A stretch of 64,000 nucleotides of DNA, taken from NCBI GenBank assembly GCA_035578905.1, contig JAQJVL010000524.1:456001-520000 (forward strand), read 5' to 3'. The notes beneath the pieces were generated by a model. That model saw only the letters and a list, made by a program, of their open reading frames with translations. It made no database searches and was not told the DNA's origin. Numbering within the stretch: the stretch's first letter is position 1; each line of letters begins with the position of its first letter. This document shows, one piece after another, positions 8,808-20,826 of the stretch. A program made the position numbers and the translations under genes. This DNA is from Stictocephala bisonia. Taxonomy: Eukaryota; Arthropoda; Insecta; Hemiptera; Membracidae.

Positions 8808-10791
8808 TGAGACCCATCCCCCTACCAATTCTGGAAAGCGTGCCAACTGGGGGATGGCTCAAAACAAGTCGAGCGATGGGATCACGGGTGGCAGTTGGAG
8901 GGTCAAAATAAAACTCGGCAGCTGAGCAAAACTGATTTATTCCCAAGAAAACAAAATGATAATCAATCAAAACGGCAGAAGGCCACAATCTTAATTCGCA
9001 CTTAAATAAAGAGCAATAAACACTGAAATTAACAAGATAATGCACAATAAGAACAAACGCTACAAAACAACAAACTCAACAACTACCAAAGTGAACAATT
9101 ACATGGCCTATCTGCAGTTTAGCCGGAGACCCCCAAAACGTAAGCTAAGTTTAATGCCCACATAAAATTGAAAATTTAGAAAACTTCTGGCAAACAACAA
9201 TTAAACCGGCAATTTAGCCCAAATCCCATAATTCCACCGGGCCAGGGAGTAAGCCGGAATCCCTGGGCAGCTCCGAATTAGAAATTAAGCAAAGCACAAT
9301 AATCCCCTTTTGGTGAAAGTTTAAAAATTAAATAATTTAAAAGAAAATATAACACGGTACCGGTCTATTATCCCCTGACATCAATAACACCAAACACGAA
9401 ATAAATAAATAAATAACTAGATCACTAGGCATAAAGCATAAAAATAAATAACAACACAATTTAACAATAGGGACCTAACAAATATAAACTCTAAAATATC
9501 TAACAACAAAATAAACTAAATAAACTAAATAACAAGAAATATAAATATAAATAAATATTAACATCCAAAAAGTTCCTTTTGTTTGTCTCTTAAGTTTTTT
9601 TTTCCTTTTAATAAAAAAAACATATATAGGTCCCCATGGCTGTGTTGCCCACTTTGTCCCATCAGTTTTAGGCCTAGGCACAAATTAAACAGTTCCACAA
9701 ACTTTTTTTTTCTTCTTTTGTTTTTATATCCTTCTTTGTTTTTTTATAAATCACCCCCAGCTCAGCCGCCGGGAAAAGATGGAAAGAACTGACCTGAGGA
9801 CTGAAGACTTGTACCCTAAAGATGTAGGGCGGGTAGCGGGCAACTCCAGGCTCCAACATGGTCCTCAGGCCAGGCTAGCAGTGGAGAAGATAGAACATTG
9901 CCCGGACGACCGGCTGAGGGTTGAAAGTCCCACTCAAGGACCCTGGACTGTAGGGCAACACCACAGCACAATTAAAACCAGTCCAGCCATCACAACACAA
10001 AATATTACACATAACCCCTAATACATGAAATGGCAAAACAAAACCAGAACAGACGAAATTATACATGATTAGCCCACTAGAAAAACTAAAAGATCTATTT
10101 TTTTTTTTTTTTAGGTTATGAAAAATTATGTTGGCAAACTCAGATTTAAGAAAAATTACAATTTAACAAAATATCAAAGAATTAATTACGTATATGAACT
10201 TTAAAGGACAAACTGAAAACTAGTCTATGGAAACATGAGCAATAGGAATTAACATTAAAATCAAACTAAAGATAGGCTAGGTTATTGTCCATGAACAAAA
10301 AGATGGTAAATCGGTAACTGCAACTGTAAAAAGGCTCAACAAAACATTATACAGAATTACAATTGAAAATAAAGGCAGATATAAAAAGCATTAACGGTAA
10401 AAAGTAACATGGAAGCACATGGCTTTAACCTAGTCTGAGAAACATCTAGACAAAGAATACAAATTTAACAAAACCCTGAAAACACAACTAAGCCAGATTA
10501 ATATTTTCAATGAAACAAAAGTATTTTCACCAAAAGGGTGATTAGATATTAAAACTTACAGAATGAACACTTACGTTTTAGAGTGTCTATCTGAACATGT
10601 CTATTTCTGCAGGCAGCACAAGACAACTGAACAGCCAGGCCAACCTGACCGAAGCTGCTGGAACACGGAACGAAACGGAACTGGGCCAACGGCTACCAAA
10701 GTACGCGAAACGCAGGGCAAAAACGAATCTCAGGCAGCCTGGCAGACCACAACGAAAAAACGAAACTGTACCGGTCCAAGACCCGGTACAA
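8808..10791 (-). repeat. 5' LTR (right copy) of the Gypsy element
   Basis: This direct repeat of 1570-3554 should carry the promoter for the element's transcript, read on the minus strand. A TATATA-containing stretch occurs near 9623-9629 but I cannot show that it is the promoter. The outer edge GGTACAA abuts the duplicated target CGTT at 10792-10795. Confidence 0.93.
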
Positions 10792-10795
10792 CGTT
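10792..10795. other. Target-site duplication CGTT, right copy
   Basis: This matches CGTT at 1567-1570. The following bases (TTGGAAATAGCT) continue the interrupted left arm of the foldback element. Confidence 0.6.
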
Positions 10796-10861
10796 TGGAA
10801 ATAGCTCGTGTCTTAAAAATTAAAAATTGACAAAGGAAAAACCATTAACAATCCTATCCTA

Positions 10862-11081
10862 AGCTATTTTCAAACGGTTAAACAAAAAATATCAAAATTA
10901 ATTTTACGTTTAGTTGCCAACAGTCTTAATGAGTATTACAAATTCGAAATCTGTGGCATTTATAGTTCCTGAGTTTGTTTTATATAAAAATTACAAACAT
11001 ACGGACAAACGGTTAACGAAGCGAGATAGACCATACCGTTATATGGAATTTTTTGTTTGTTTTCTTGCCCAGAACTAAATC
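10862..11081 (-). repeat. Right arm of the foldback element (uninterrupted)
   Basis: Its reverse complement aligns with 1359-1570 followed by 10792-10806. It keeps the sequence TTTAACCGTTTGAAAATAGC in one piece, which shows what the retrotransposon's target looked like before insertion. Confidence 0.7.
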
Positions 11082-12629
11082 GCAATGTGTTGCTAAAGAG
11101 TTCCCAAACACCATATATATACCGATTTATATATAAATTGATGGTTTTCATCCGTATGTCTTTACAGTAGAGCACGCCAGAGGCAACTTTAGTTAAATGT
11201 CGCTGGATTAAGAAGTGGTGTAATCCAGCTGTCGGTGGTCTTTGGTTTACTGATACTCTTTTCATATGAATTATGAAATCCACGGTTGTTACGCAAGGCC
11301 ATATCAAAAAATCGTATTAAAACTGAAACAAGTTTCAAAATGATTGTGTCTGGAGAAAGGTGCCTGTAGTTGGTTACGTTGACATTTCGTTACAGTCGAA
11401 ATATGCCGACATCTCGTTACTTTTTTGGACCAAGCTACCTGAGTTGGGTCTGACACTCACCTCCCTCTTATAATTACATATAATTCCCATCACCATTTAT
11501 CTAGATTTTAAACTTATAAAATGAATTTAAGTTTAACTATCAAAAACGTATTTAAGGGATATTTTGTGTCTAATAAGTTGTCGTAATTTTTTATTATTAT
11601 AAAAAATATATATTATTTGTTTTGCTTTTTTAATCAAGGTAAGATGAAGCATAGATCAGAAGTGACATTCTATTTAAAGAGTCCTATATCTGCCTATATG
11701 AAAGGACCCTTAAGCAGAATTTGGGCTTTGCATTTGATTCCTTACTTCCTGATTCATTCAGGACGTACATCATACCTGCTGACCGACATTAAATAATTTG
11801 CACTCGAGTTTGAACATCCGTAAATAAATAACCAATAAACCTACCAAATATTAAGTAACACTATTATTTTTGTCGCTTTATTTGTGTAAAAGCATACAAG
11901 TTTTTTTTTTTTTGTATCCTGTAAGAATGACAAAACTACCGAGTTTTGTGTGTTTTCAATCGATGTGCCTAGTTAAAAATGTTATTAGTAAAAAGCCAGT
12001 TGTATACATCAATAAGAATGTTTGAAACTAGAATGAAACATTTCAGAAGTGTATTTTAATTATATAAATAATATACGCCTCCTTTCTCTTTAACATCTCA
12101 AGATCGAGTTGGCGTCTCATAAAAATACAGTTGGTTTTCTCTACTTCTGCTAACACACAGACAATCGATTCTAATCCCTCCTTTCCAAGGGCATGTTTAA
12201 AGTTTTTTCACCTTACAACAGAATTTAATATCCTATGACGCCTTTGATGACAGTTCAACATTTCTATTGGAAAATCCAAGATGTAAGGGAGTTACTCGAG
12301 GAACGTAACAAATATTGTACTAATTCAAGTTTGGCCTTAAACTTGTAACAAAATGTCGATGTATTTGGACTTTAACGAAATGTCCGTGTAACCTTTTATT
12401 CAGTATGCCCGTAGAGGACATCACAAAATATAACTAATTTACAATATCTAAATATCACCTTCAGTCAATGCCGTCTGTTATGTATCAGGATTTCCATTAA
12501 TGACTCTTCAACTCTGCGTGTTTTTTCTACAGTTATTACTACTTTAGTTCGTACAAACCAAGCATTTGATATATAACCTATACGTTTACAATCACGAAAG
12601 TAACATATCAAAGTATTCAAAGAACACTT
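11082..12629. other. AT-rich non-coding DNA, nothing recognised
   Basis: No coding frame, tandem repeat or structural RNA was recognised. Homopolymer T runs occur near 11900. Confidence 0.5.
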
Positions 12630-12840
12630 TTCTAAATATGTGGTGTAAGCGCCAAAGTTCTGTTGGACAGTATCAGGTAGAAATCGTATTATTATCCATT
12701 AGCTTATTCTCCCAATATGACTTCAGAGCGCTCCGACAGCAAGTACTAAAACTTCGAAGAGGTTAAAATGATATGACCAATGGGGTGACGACATTAGCCA
12801 GCCGTAACCATAACGACGCTTCAACACCGTACATGGTTGT
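12630..12840 (+). repeat. Diverged dispersed repeat, copy A
   Basis: Blocks of this segment recur in the same order at 49250-49460, for example GACTTCAGAGCGCTC against GACTTCAGAACGCTC and GACCAATGGGGTGACGA against GACCAATGGCGTTACGA. Class and ends are unknown. Confidence 0.45.
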
Positions 12841-14017
12841 CACGTTTCAATTATTTATCGACAACTATCTAATAACCTGCTAGTTTGGATATGTCAGCGA
12901 GTAAATATTTTATGATAGAAGTTTTTACTGTTTATAATGTCTTCTACATTTGCGTTCCGTCTTATTTACATATATAGCAAGGTGCGATGTACTCTTGACA
13001 ACACCGTACGTTAGAGCTTCACTCGAACGTCACAAAGCGTGCTCATGTCAAGATTGCAGATTCATTAGGTCGTGTGTTGTTTGAAAACCATGTGAGGATG
13101 ATCAGGGTACGACCGCACCACAAAAAGAGACTGTCGGACCCACGTCACGGTCGGAGGCTGGCCACCAGACCATGTATGCGCAGGAAACCCAGCTAGGTGG
13201 AACGATCACCGTGGAAATCTGTAATCACGGTAACACATTGTAGTTACCCAGCATATGTTGGCTACCTTTAATATTGTATGAAAAAGTTATGTTTTAATTA
13301 TTTACTTTTACAAGTTAGTAAAGAAATCCAACATATTGCTAATTTTCCCCTGGTGTTTGTTTTTATAAATTTTTTTAACAATGTTCTTATTCTTACTACT
13401 GTTTAGTAAATATATTTTTTACGTCCTTATTTAGTTATTATTAATTCGATTGATTAGTTATAAGTTTTATTCTTTTTGTTGTTGTTCTTAATCAATTATT
13501 TAGATCTTGTAAATAACTGTTATTTATATTAGACAGTTATTGTTTACAACTGTTATTACAAACTATCCTTTTTTTGATTTTTTTGTACTTTTAAACAATT
13601 TTTTAAACTTATTAACGTTTTCATTGCTATTTTTACGAACATTATTATTACTTTGTATGGATCATGTAGTATATTATAAATTGTATTATATTTAAGTCTC
13701 TGAGTAGAAAATAACTCAAACATTTATTTACATTAGAACGTATCTCTTCTGAAGTACCAAAATTAAGGTTGGTAGTTTGGCACCTTACCTATGATATTTA
13801 GTCAGATATCTTAAGATCCTATTATTATTTTTACATAATACACACTTCTTATTTGGCCATCTAACTGTGTTACAGGCCATTATATTTTGTGATAAGCTGA
13901 TTTGAGATTTGCTTATTTAAAACTCAATTTTACTGTTGATTAAAATGGCCAAAAATAACTAACGGACTTAATTCCAAAAATAAACACATTCGTGAAATCA
14001 TCTTTTTTCATAACAGA
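12841..14017. other. Non-coding DNA, no gene recognised
   Basis: A GC-richer patch at 12960-13220 has no long open frame. The rest is AT-rich with no repeats that I could define. Confidence 0.45.
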
Positions 14018-14113
14018 CAGTGGTTCTATCATGTTAGCATATAGAGAGGTTTTAATGTTAAGTGGTAGAGAGGACTGTCTAGTCCTAACCTCGCCTTATA
14101 AAATAAAGACTTT
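14018..14113 (+). mobile_element. 3' fragment of a tRNA-derived SINE
   Basis: It aligns with the 3' half of the SINE at 34931-35130: both carry GTGGTTC, then AAGTG-TAGAGAGG, then a segment like GTCCTAACCTCGCCTTATA before an A-rich end. The tRNA-like head is missing, as in a 5'-truncated copy. Confidence 0.5.
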
Positions 14114-14265
14114 ATGTAGGATTAATGTAGGATTAATTAGTTAAATTGTGTATGCGTGTAGTGTATAGATTTAGTCATACAAAGTTTAAATACAGCATTT
14201 ATTATGGATTATATGAAATTATATTCGTTCCTGAATCATTTTTTATTTGTTTGATCTGGTAATCT

Positions 14266-14515
14266 GTAATTGGAATTGACCCACCCACCCGCCTATATAC
14301 GAACATTGGTATTGATCCACCCGCGCGCCCACACACAAACATTGGTATTGACCCACTCGCCCACCCATACACGTACAGTGGTATTGACCCACCCGCCCAC
14401 CCATACACGTGGTATTAGTGGGCGGGTGGGTCAATACCAATGTTTGTGTGTGGGCGCGCGGGTGGGTCGATACCAATGTTCGTGTAAGGGTGGGCGGGTG
14501 GGGGTAATTGTTTCC
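14266..14515. repeat. G/C-rich minisatellite arranged as an inverted repeat
   Basis: Four C-rich units of the type GGTATTGACCCACCCGCCC run from 14272 to about 14410 and then invert: 14410-14510 is close to the reverse complement of the first part, so the locus can fold into a long hairpin. GGGTGGGCGGGTGGGGG at 14488-14504 is a perfect G-quadruplex motif. Short open frames across it are a by-product of the repeat. Related units occur near 35.9, 42.1 and 54.3 kb. Confidence 0.85.
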
Positions 14516-16515
14516 AATCAAAATTGTTTATTAATATGGAGAAAATTGTAACTGATCGTATACTAAATATGTCGAAACTATCTTCTAAGCAATTTCTATT
14601 TGAAGAATAAGATTTATGTATTTAATTAGTTTTCATATGTTTATTGAATGAGAATAATTGAATAATATAGCTCCTAAATAGTCTAAGCAAGCTAGAGAGC
14701 TAAACTACCTCTAAATGTAATCTACATTATGTATTTGAAATTAATACATTGAAATTGAAAATGGTTATGGTGATGGGCGTTCGGTTTTGAATAGACGGGA
14801 TATTCCATTTACCCTGGCGCCAATCAAGTATTTTTAGCTAATTTCGATGTTTTTAGAGAGAACATTTCACAACCAGGGTTGTTATTTAAGCACAATAACA
14901 GCAAGTCTGAGTGATAAAGAGCGAAAGTTATTGAGGAAAGGAGCACTTCAGATTTGGAGACGAGTTCTCTTCAGAACTTTACTGAGAAATTGACAATTGG
15001 TGTTTTGAACAGCTGGTGTGAGAAACATTGTATTACAAAATCTGACCACTAAAGATCAATAAGTTGTAAATAACAATTAATTAATGAATTCTGTTCCGTG
15101 TTAGAAATAAATGCTATATAAATCCAGACAGTAATACGATATTAAAAGTGATAAAAATTAAGTCTAATCTTAGAAGTAATACTTTGAAATAAAAAATGTT
15201 GGAAGTAATAGGTGTGATAGCCTTCAGAGGAAGAAAAAATAATAATAAATTACGTGTGTAATTTATAGTTAACAACGTAGTTACGTATCAAAGATTATTG
15301 TCTTCAGGTAAAAGTTAAAAGTGTTTTATAAAATTATTGGCATAGTAAAAATTAAATCTAATAATAATCTACATAATCTATAACTAAAATTATATTAAAG
15401 CCATAATTTCTTTTATATGCATAAATCGACAGATTTTTCAGATTATGATAGAGTTCTGACATTTTGTTGATTTTGTTTATTATTTCAATTTATTTTGTGG
15501 TATTGAGAAAGTTTCGACAGTGTTACAACGGGTTTCTTTTAAATAAAAACAAATATATGACAAATATACAAATATGTAAATAAAAACAAATATATTCACA
15601 TTATATTTGTTTAGAATGATTTTAAATTAGTCAATATAATTTTGTTTTGTAATTTTGAGGAAAATTTCAACAGCAATTACAACAGTTTTCTTACAACTGA
15701 TATAATAAGAATTTATAATTGGCCTAGTTGGAAATAATTGCAACAGAATAACATTAACACTTAAATAAAGGATATACTATACAAACTGGTTTTATTCCCC
15801 TTGTATTAATGGGCAAGTCAACTCGAAGGGGAATGCCCCCGTTCCTGTCGGCGTCTCGGTCGCTTTCATCGTTGTTCAACAATACCCTACTTTCACACCT
15901 GTCCAGTCACATTTCTCATTGTTTGTGGTCACGGAAAATCAAGGCGAAAGGGAAGGAAATTATTATTTTAATTTCTTGCGGTAGCTTTCTTGACATGACG
16001 GCTGAACAATTTTCTAAAGAATTCTACTGGAGTTCCTCATCGTCCTGTAAAATGATCCTTTCGCAGCTGGTGAGAATTTCGTATACCAAGTAACTGTTAA
16101 CTCTTCCTTTATGTAAACCCAGACCATGTTTCGTTACATATGTTTGCTCAACATTAAGGTTAAATCTTTATTTTCTATTATTTGTGAAAAGACATCTCCT
16201 ATCAAACTTTTCGATTTACATCTGGTAAGATTATTATTAGTTGTTAAAAATCTATTGTCGTTTGATTCAAGATTCAACAAATATTTACATTTACAGTACC
16301 AATATTTATTTACTTATAAAATAAGTACATATATCATGTAATAGCGATGTATTTCTGTGGTTTGTTTAGTTATACTGCTACTACAGCTGGTTTAAACTGC
16401 CTTACATTTACATGGAACTGTGATTTAGTGCTTCTCTTCTAGCTCCAAAAACTGACGATAATTACAGATAAAAAATTTAACTCTGGATTACTATAAAATC
16501 AGGTATAGTAAAATT
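14516..16515. other. AT-rich DNA, no supported gene
   Basis: A 94-codon open frame at 15809-16093 starts with ATG and is Ser-rich but shows no recognisable domain, no homologous neighbour and no clear splice context. I do not call it a gene. Confidence 0.45.
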
Positions 16516-17230
16516 CACTACGGTATAGCCTACAGTGCACACTACGGTATAGCCTACAGTGCACACTACGGTAGAGCCTACAGTGCACACTATGATAGAG
16601 CCTATGTGCACACTACGGTAGAGGCTACAGTGTACACTACGGTAGAGCCTACAGTGAACACTAGGGTAGAGCCTACAGTGCACACTACGGTAGAGGCTAC
16701 AGTGTACACTACGGTAGAGCCTACAGTGAACACTAGGGTAGAGCCTACAGTGCACACTACGGTAGAGTCTACAATGCACACTACGGTAGAGCATACAGTG
16801 CACACTACGGTAGAGGCCTACAGTGCACACTACGGTAGAGCCTACATTACATACTATGGTAGAGCCTACAGTGCACACTACAGTAGAGCATACAGTGCAC
16901 ACTATGGTAGAGCCTACAGTGCACACTACTGTAGAGTCTACAGTGCACACTATGGTGTAGCCTACATTACACAGTACGGTGTAACCTACAGTGCACGCTA
17001 CCGTAGAGCCTACAGTGCACACTACGGTAGAGTCTACAGTGCACACTACCGTAGAGTCTACAGTGCACACTACGGTAGAGTATACATTGCACACTACCGT
17101 AGAGCCTACAGTGCACACTACGGTAGAGTCTACAGTGCACACTACGGTAGATCCTACAGAGCACACTACCGTAGAGCCTACAGTGCACACTACGGTAGAG
17201 TCTACAGTGCCCACTACGGTAGAGCCTACT
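16516..17230. repeat. 24-bp tandem array, about 30 copies
   Basis: The unit is approximately ACTACGGTAGAGCCTACAGT followed by GCAC, with GTGCAC palindromes at each junction. Because 24 is a multiple of three and the unit lacks stops in several frames, long open frames arise on both strands (up to 245 codons, period 8 residues). These look like artefacts of the repeat and not genes. Confidence 0.95.
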
Positions 17231-17347
17231 GTTTACAAATTGGCCTCTATTGAACGATTTACATTAATAAATAAATAGTTCGGTAACAAATTAAGTCAGC
17301 ATTAATTATTTTAAGGTCAGCTCTTACATTTTTAGTTGTTTACTATA

Positions 17348-18194
17348 GTTCGAATAAAATAACTTTGGTACTGGCGGAACGGCCTCGCGCCACTGGTCTG
17401 AAATGACAAAACTCTGAGCTTTAATTTGCTGTCAAACGTAAAATAAGTAAGCAATAATTTTCAAACTAATTGTATAGTGTACACCATTTTATATTATTTA
17501 AGGAAAAATTATGCTGGAGATTTTTCTAGAGCTAATTTGCTTTTTAAAGTGATATTTGTATTTAAAAACACGTTTTTATGGGTGAAATTGCGCGTGAGTC
17601 GTCTTTAACCTGTCACTGTTGCGAGAATAATAATAATAAAATAATTTATTGTGGATGGAAGACAGTTTTATTCATTGTGATTAGTTTGGTATAAGTCTCA
17701 TTTGATAATTTTAACAGGTTAGTGAGAAATTAATTTTGTTGTAAGCCCTTGCAAACTCTGAAACGAAAAACGCTAGACAAAATTTCTTTGAGCAAACATC
17801 AACTGTGTTATTTATGTATTACTAAAATAATACTGTGGTACTAATAAAACATGTGGAAAAATAATGAAGAGTTGATGAAGTAAACTCATAGTTCGTTTAC
17901 ATCGAGGCTGTGTCGGACGCGTAAGGTATACACTGCTCAAGGGAAAGTGTAGACTGAATATTCAGCCCAAGCGTAAAACGAATTCCGATCGACGATATTT
18001 CCAGATAAGAAATGTTTCTCCAGTAATAAATAAGGTGAGTTAGTTGACTTTGAGGTGTGTTCGTGTTCAGTTCTTTATCGATTTAACAGTGCTTAGTATA
18101 GTATAACCACTAGTTTATTTTGATTACAGTTATTTAGTTTTAGTGATATTACAATTTTTTTTATTTAGATGTGACAATAATGCTATAGGATTCA

Positions 18195-18243
<49 letters not shown>

Positions 18244-18909
18244 TGTTAATTGTAATTCTAATATTTGTTAGGTAATGTTCTATTGGTAATTGACAAGATT
18301 TGTTTACAATGGAAGAGGCCAGAGCTGAGCCAGTGACTGTACATTGTGCGTGTTGTTGACAATCTAGTTTTGAAAACTCCTGAATCTTTCTTCCTAGTTG
18401 AAGAAAATTCTATTTAATACGAGAGTAAGATTTTAGTATCACTTAAATAACACAATTAATTTAGGTTTAAACAAATTTTGTCTAGCGTTTGTCATTACCG
18501 ATTTTGCAAAGGTTTACAAAAAAATTAATTTCTCACTAACCTGTTAAAATTATTAAATGATACTTATACCAAACTAAACACAATGAATTAAACTGTCATC
18601 CATCCACAAGACATTATTTTATTATTATTATTCTCGCAACAGTGACAGGTTAAAGACGACTCACGCATAATTTCACTCATAAAAACGTGTTTTTAAATAC
18701 AAATATCACTTTAAAAAGCAAATTAGCTCTAGGAAAATCTCCAGCATAATTTTTCCTTAAATAATATAAAATGGTGTACACTATACAATTAGTTTGAAAA
18801 TTATTGCTTACTTATTTTAAGTTTGACAGCAAATTAAAGCTCAGAGTTTTGTCATTTCAGACCAGTGGCGCGAGACCGTTCCGCCAGTACCAAAGTTATT
18901 TTATTCGGC
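17348..18909. mobile_element. Long-inverted-repeat (foldback) element, 1.56 kb, non-autonomous
   Basis: Arms of about 435-445 bp (17351-17795 and 18472-18907) are inverted copies, close to 90 percent identical by eye, beginning with CGAATAAAATAACTTTGG. They surround about 680 bp with no transposase-like ORF and a TA microsatellite. CTATA occurs immediately outside both ends (17343-17347 and 18910-18914), a possible 5-bp target duplication. The superfamily is not identifiable from the ends alone. Confidence 0.8.
18196..18240. repeat. (TA)n microsatellite
   Basis: About 22 uninterrupted TA dinucleotides lie within the spacer of the long-inverted-repeat element. Confidence 0.95.
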
Positions 18910-18914
18910 CTATA

Positions 18915-19742
18915 CATGACGTTTCAAGAATTTAAAAAAATCATAACACAATATAATATAATAATTAATTTAATATAATATTTAATATAATAATTAAACT
19001 CTAAAAATCAATAACCAAGTTTAAAACATTACATCAGATCACAAATTGTTAAAAAATAATGCTTTCAATAGCAGATTTTTAAAAATATATAGGCGTTAAA
19101 TAACAAATAAAAACTGACTGTTGTATCAAAAATGTCACAAATTGAAAAATAGTATGGTTATTATTCCTATTCTACATAAATATAAATAATAGTAATTTAT
19201 TGAAAACATTCGCATTGTATATTACACTTGATGTGACGACATTAGAGTGTCATATAAGTCGTGATCTGTGACACTGCTAGGGGCGTATTTGATGCTGACA
19301 AACACCGCCGACCCGATATTGTCTCCTGCGGACATTTGTACGTCTAAGTTGTCCCCTTAGAAAATGGCTACTGTTTGGCCTTTGTGATATTAGAAACTAT
19401 TGTTACCGGAATAATCAAGACTTTTGCAGTTATAAACATGGGTTACAAGCAAAACATTGAAGTATTAATATGTAGTTTAAATGTATCGCATGGCTTTTAA
19501 AGCAAGCCACCGGACAGATAAATCATTATAAAATATACTACTAACCATGTCTAAATTTAAAAAAATCTAAGTACGAAGTACTTGTGTCTTAATGTCTAAA
19601 TATTGATCTCCCGTCACAAAGCTAAATCCTGGTTTCGTAACCATTCAACACCTGCTTCTCCGATTGAATGACTAACAGCTAATCTCTCCAGAAAAGAACG
19701 TAATGGGCACTCATTAACTATTTGTTCTATAGTTTGAATTTC
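18915..19742. other. AT-rich non-coding DNA, nothing recognised
   Basis: No open frame or repeat could be supported. Confidence 0.5.
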
Positions 19743-20826
19743 GACTCCACAATCTCATGATTGATCATGTGCCATTCCTCACTTAAATTTTGACTCCACA
19801 ATCTCATGATTGATCGTGCCATTCCTCTCTTAAATTTTGACTCCACAATCTCATGATTGATCGTGCCATTCCTCACTTAAATTTTGACTCCACAATCTCA
19901 TGATTGATCGTGCCATTCCTCTCTTAAATTTTGACTCCACAATCTCATGATTGATCGTGCCATTCCTCTCTTAAATTTTGACTCCACAATCTCATGATTG
20001 ATCGTGCCATTCCTCTCTTAAATTTTGACTCCACAATCTCATGATTGATCGTGCCATTCCTCTCTTAAATTTTGACTCCACAATCTCATGATTGATCGTG
20101 CCATTCCTCTCTTAAATTTTGACTCCACAATCTCATGATTGATCGTGCCATTCCTCTCTTAAATTTTGACTCCACAATCTCATGATTGATCGTGCCATTC
20201 CTCTCTTAAATTTTGACTCCACAATCTCATGATTGATCGTGCCATTCCTCACTTAAATTTTGACTCCACAATCTCATGATTGATCGTGCCATTCCTCTCT
20301 TAAATTTTGACTCCACAATCTCATGATTGATCGTGCCATTCCTCTCTTAAATTTTGACTCCACAATCTCATGATTGATCGTGCCATTCCTCACTTAAATT
20401 TTGACTCCACAATCTCATGATTGATCGTGCCATTCCTCTCTTAAATTTTGACTCCACAATCTCATGATTGATCGTGCCATTCCTCACTTAAATTTTGACT
20501 CCACAATCTCATGATTGATCGTGCCATTCCTCTCTTAAATTTTGACTTCACAATCTCATGATTGATCGTGCCATTCCTCTCTTAAATTTTGACTCCACAA
20601 TCTCATGATTGATCGTGCCATTCCTCTCTTAAATTTTGACTCCACAATCTCATGATTGATCATGCCATTCCTCTCTTAAATTTTGACTCCACAATCTCAT
20701 GATTGATCGTGCCATTCCTCTCTTAAATTTTGACTCCACAATCTCATAATTGATCGTGCCATTCCTCTCTTAAATTTTGACTCCACAATCTCATGATTGA
20801 TCATTTGCCATTCCTCTCTTAAATTT
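19743..20826. repeat. 47-bp tandem array, about 23 copies
   Basis: Each unit contains GACTCCACAATCTCATGATT, then GATCGTGCCATTCCTC and CTTAAATTTT. Units are nearly identical; the main variant is CCTCTCTT against CCTCACTT, interspersed along the array. The first and last units carry a longer form (CATGTGCC or CATTTGCC). There are no unique spacers, so this is not a CRISPR array. Confidence 0.95.

Larger units (their letters stand above)
1570..10791 (-). mobile_element. Complete Ty3/Gypsy LTR retrotransposon, minus strand, about 9.2 kb
   Basis: Two direct LTRs of about 1984 bp enclose a primer binding site, a leader, Gag, Pol in the -1 frame, and a polypurine tract, in that order on the minus strand. 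The Pol order protease, reverse transcriptase, RNase H, integrase places it in Ty3/Gypsy (Metaviridae). No env-like third ORF lies between Pol and the polypurine tract, where only about 215 bp remain. Both ORFs are uninterrupted and the LTRs look identical apart from one base in a homopolymer, so the copy should be recent and may still be competent. It lies inside an older foldback element. Confidence 0.95.

Noticed and set aside
16477..17253. Long open frames of 245 and 215 codons resembling repeat proteins
   Set aside because: They are perfectly periodic products of the 24-bp array, open on both strands, and lack any non-repetitive coding sequence or gene context.
19743..20826. CRISPR-like array
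   Set aside because: Units are contiguous 47-bp tandem copies with no unique spacers, in a eukaryotic genome.
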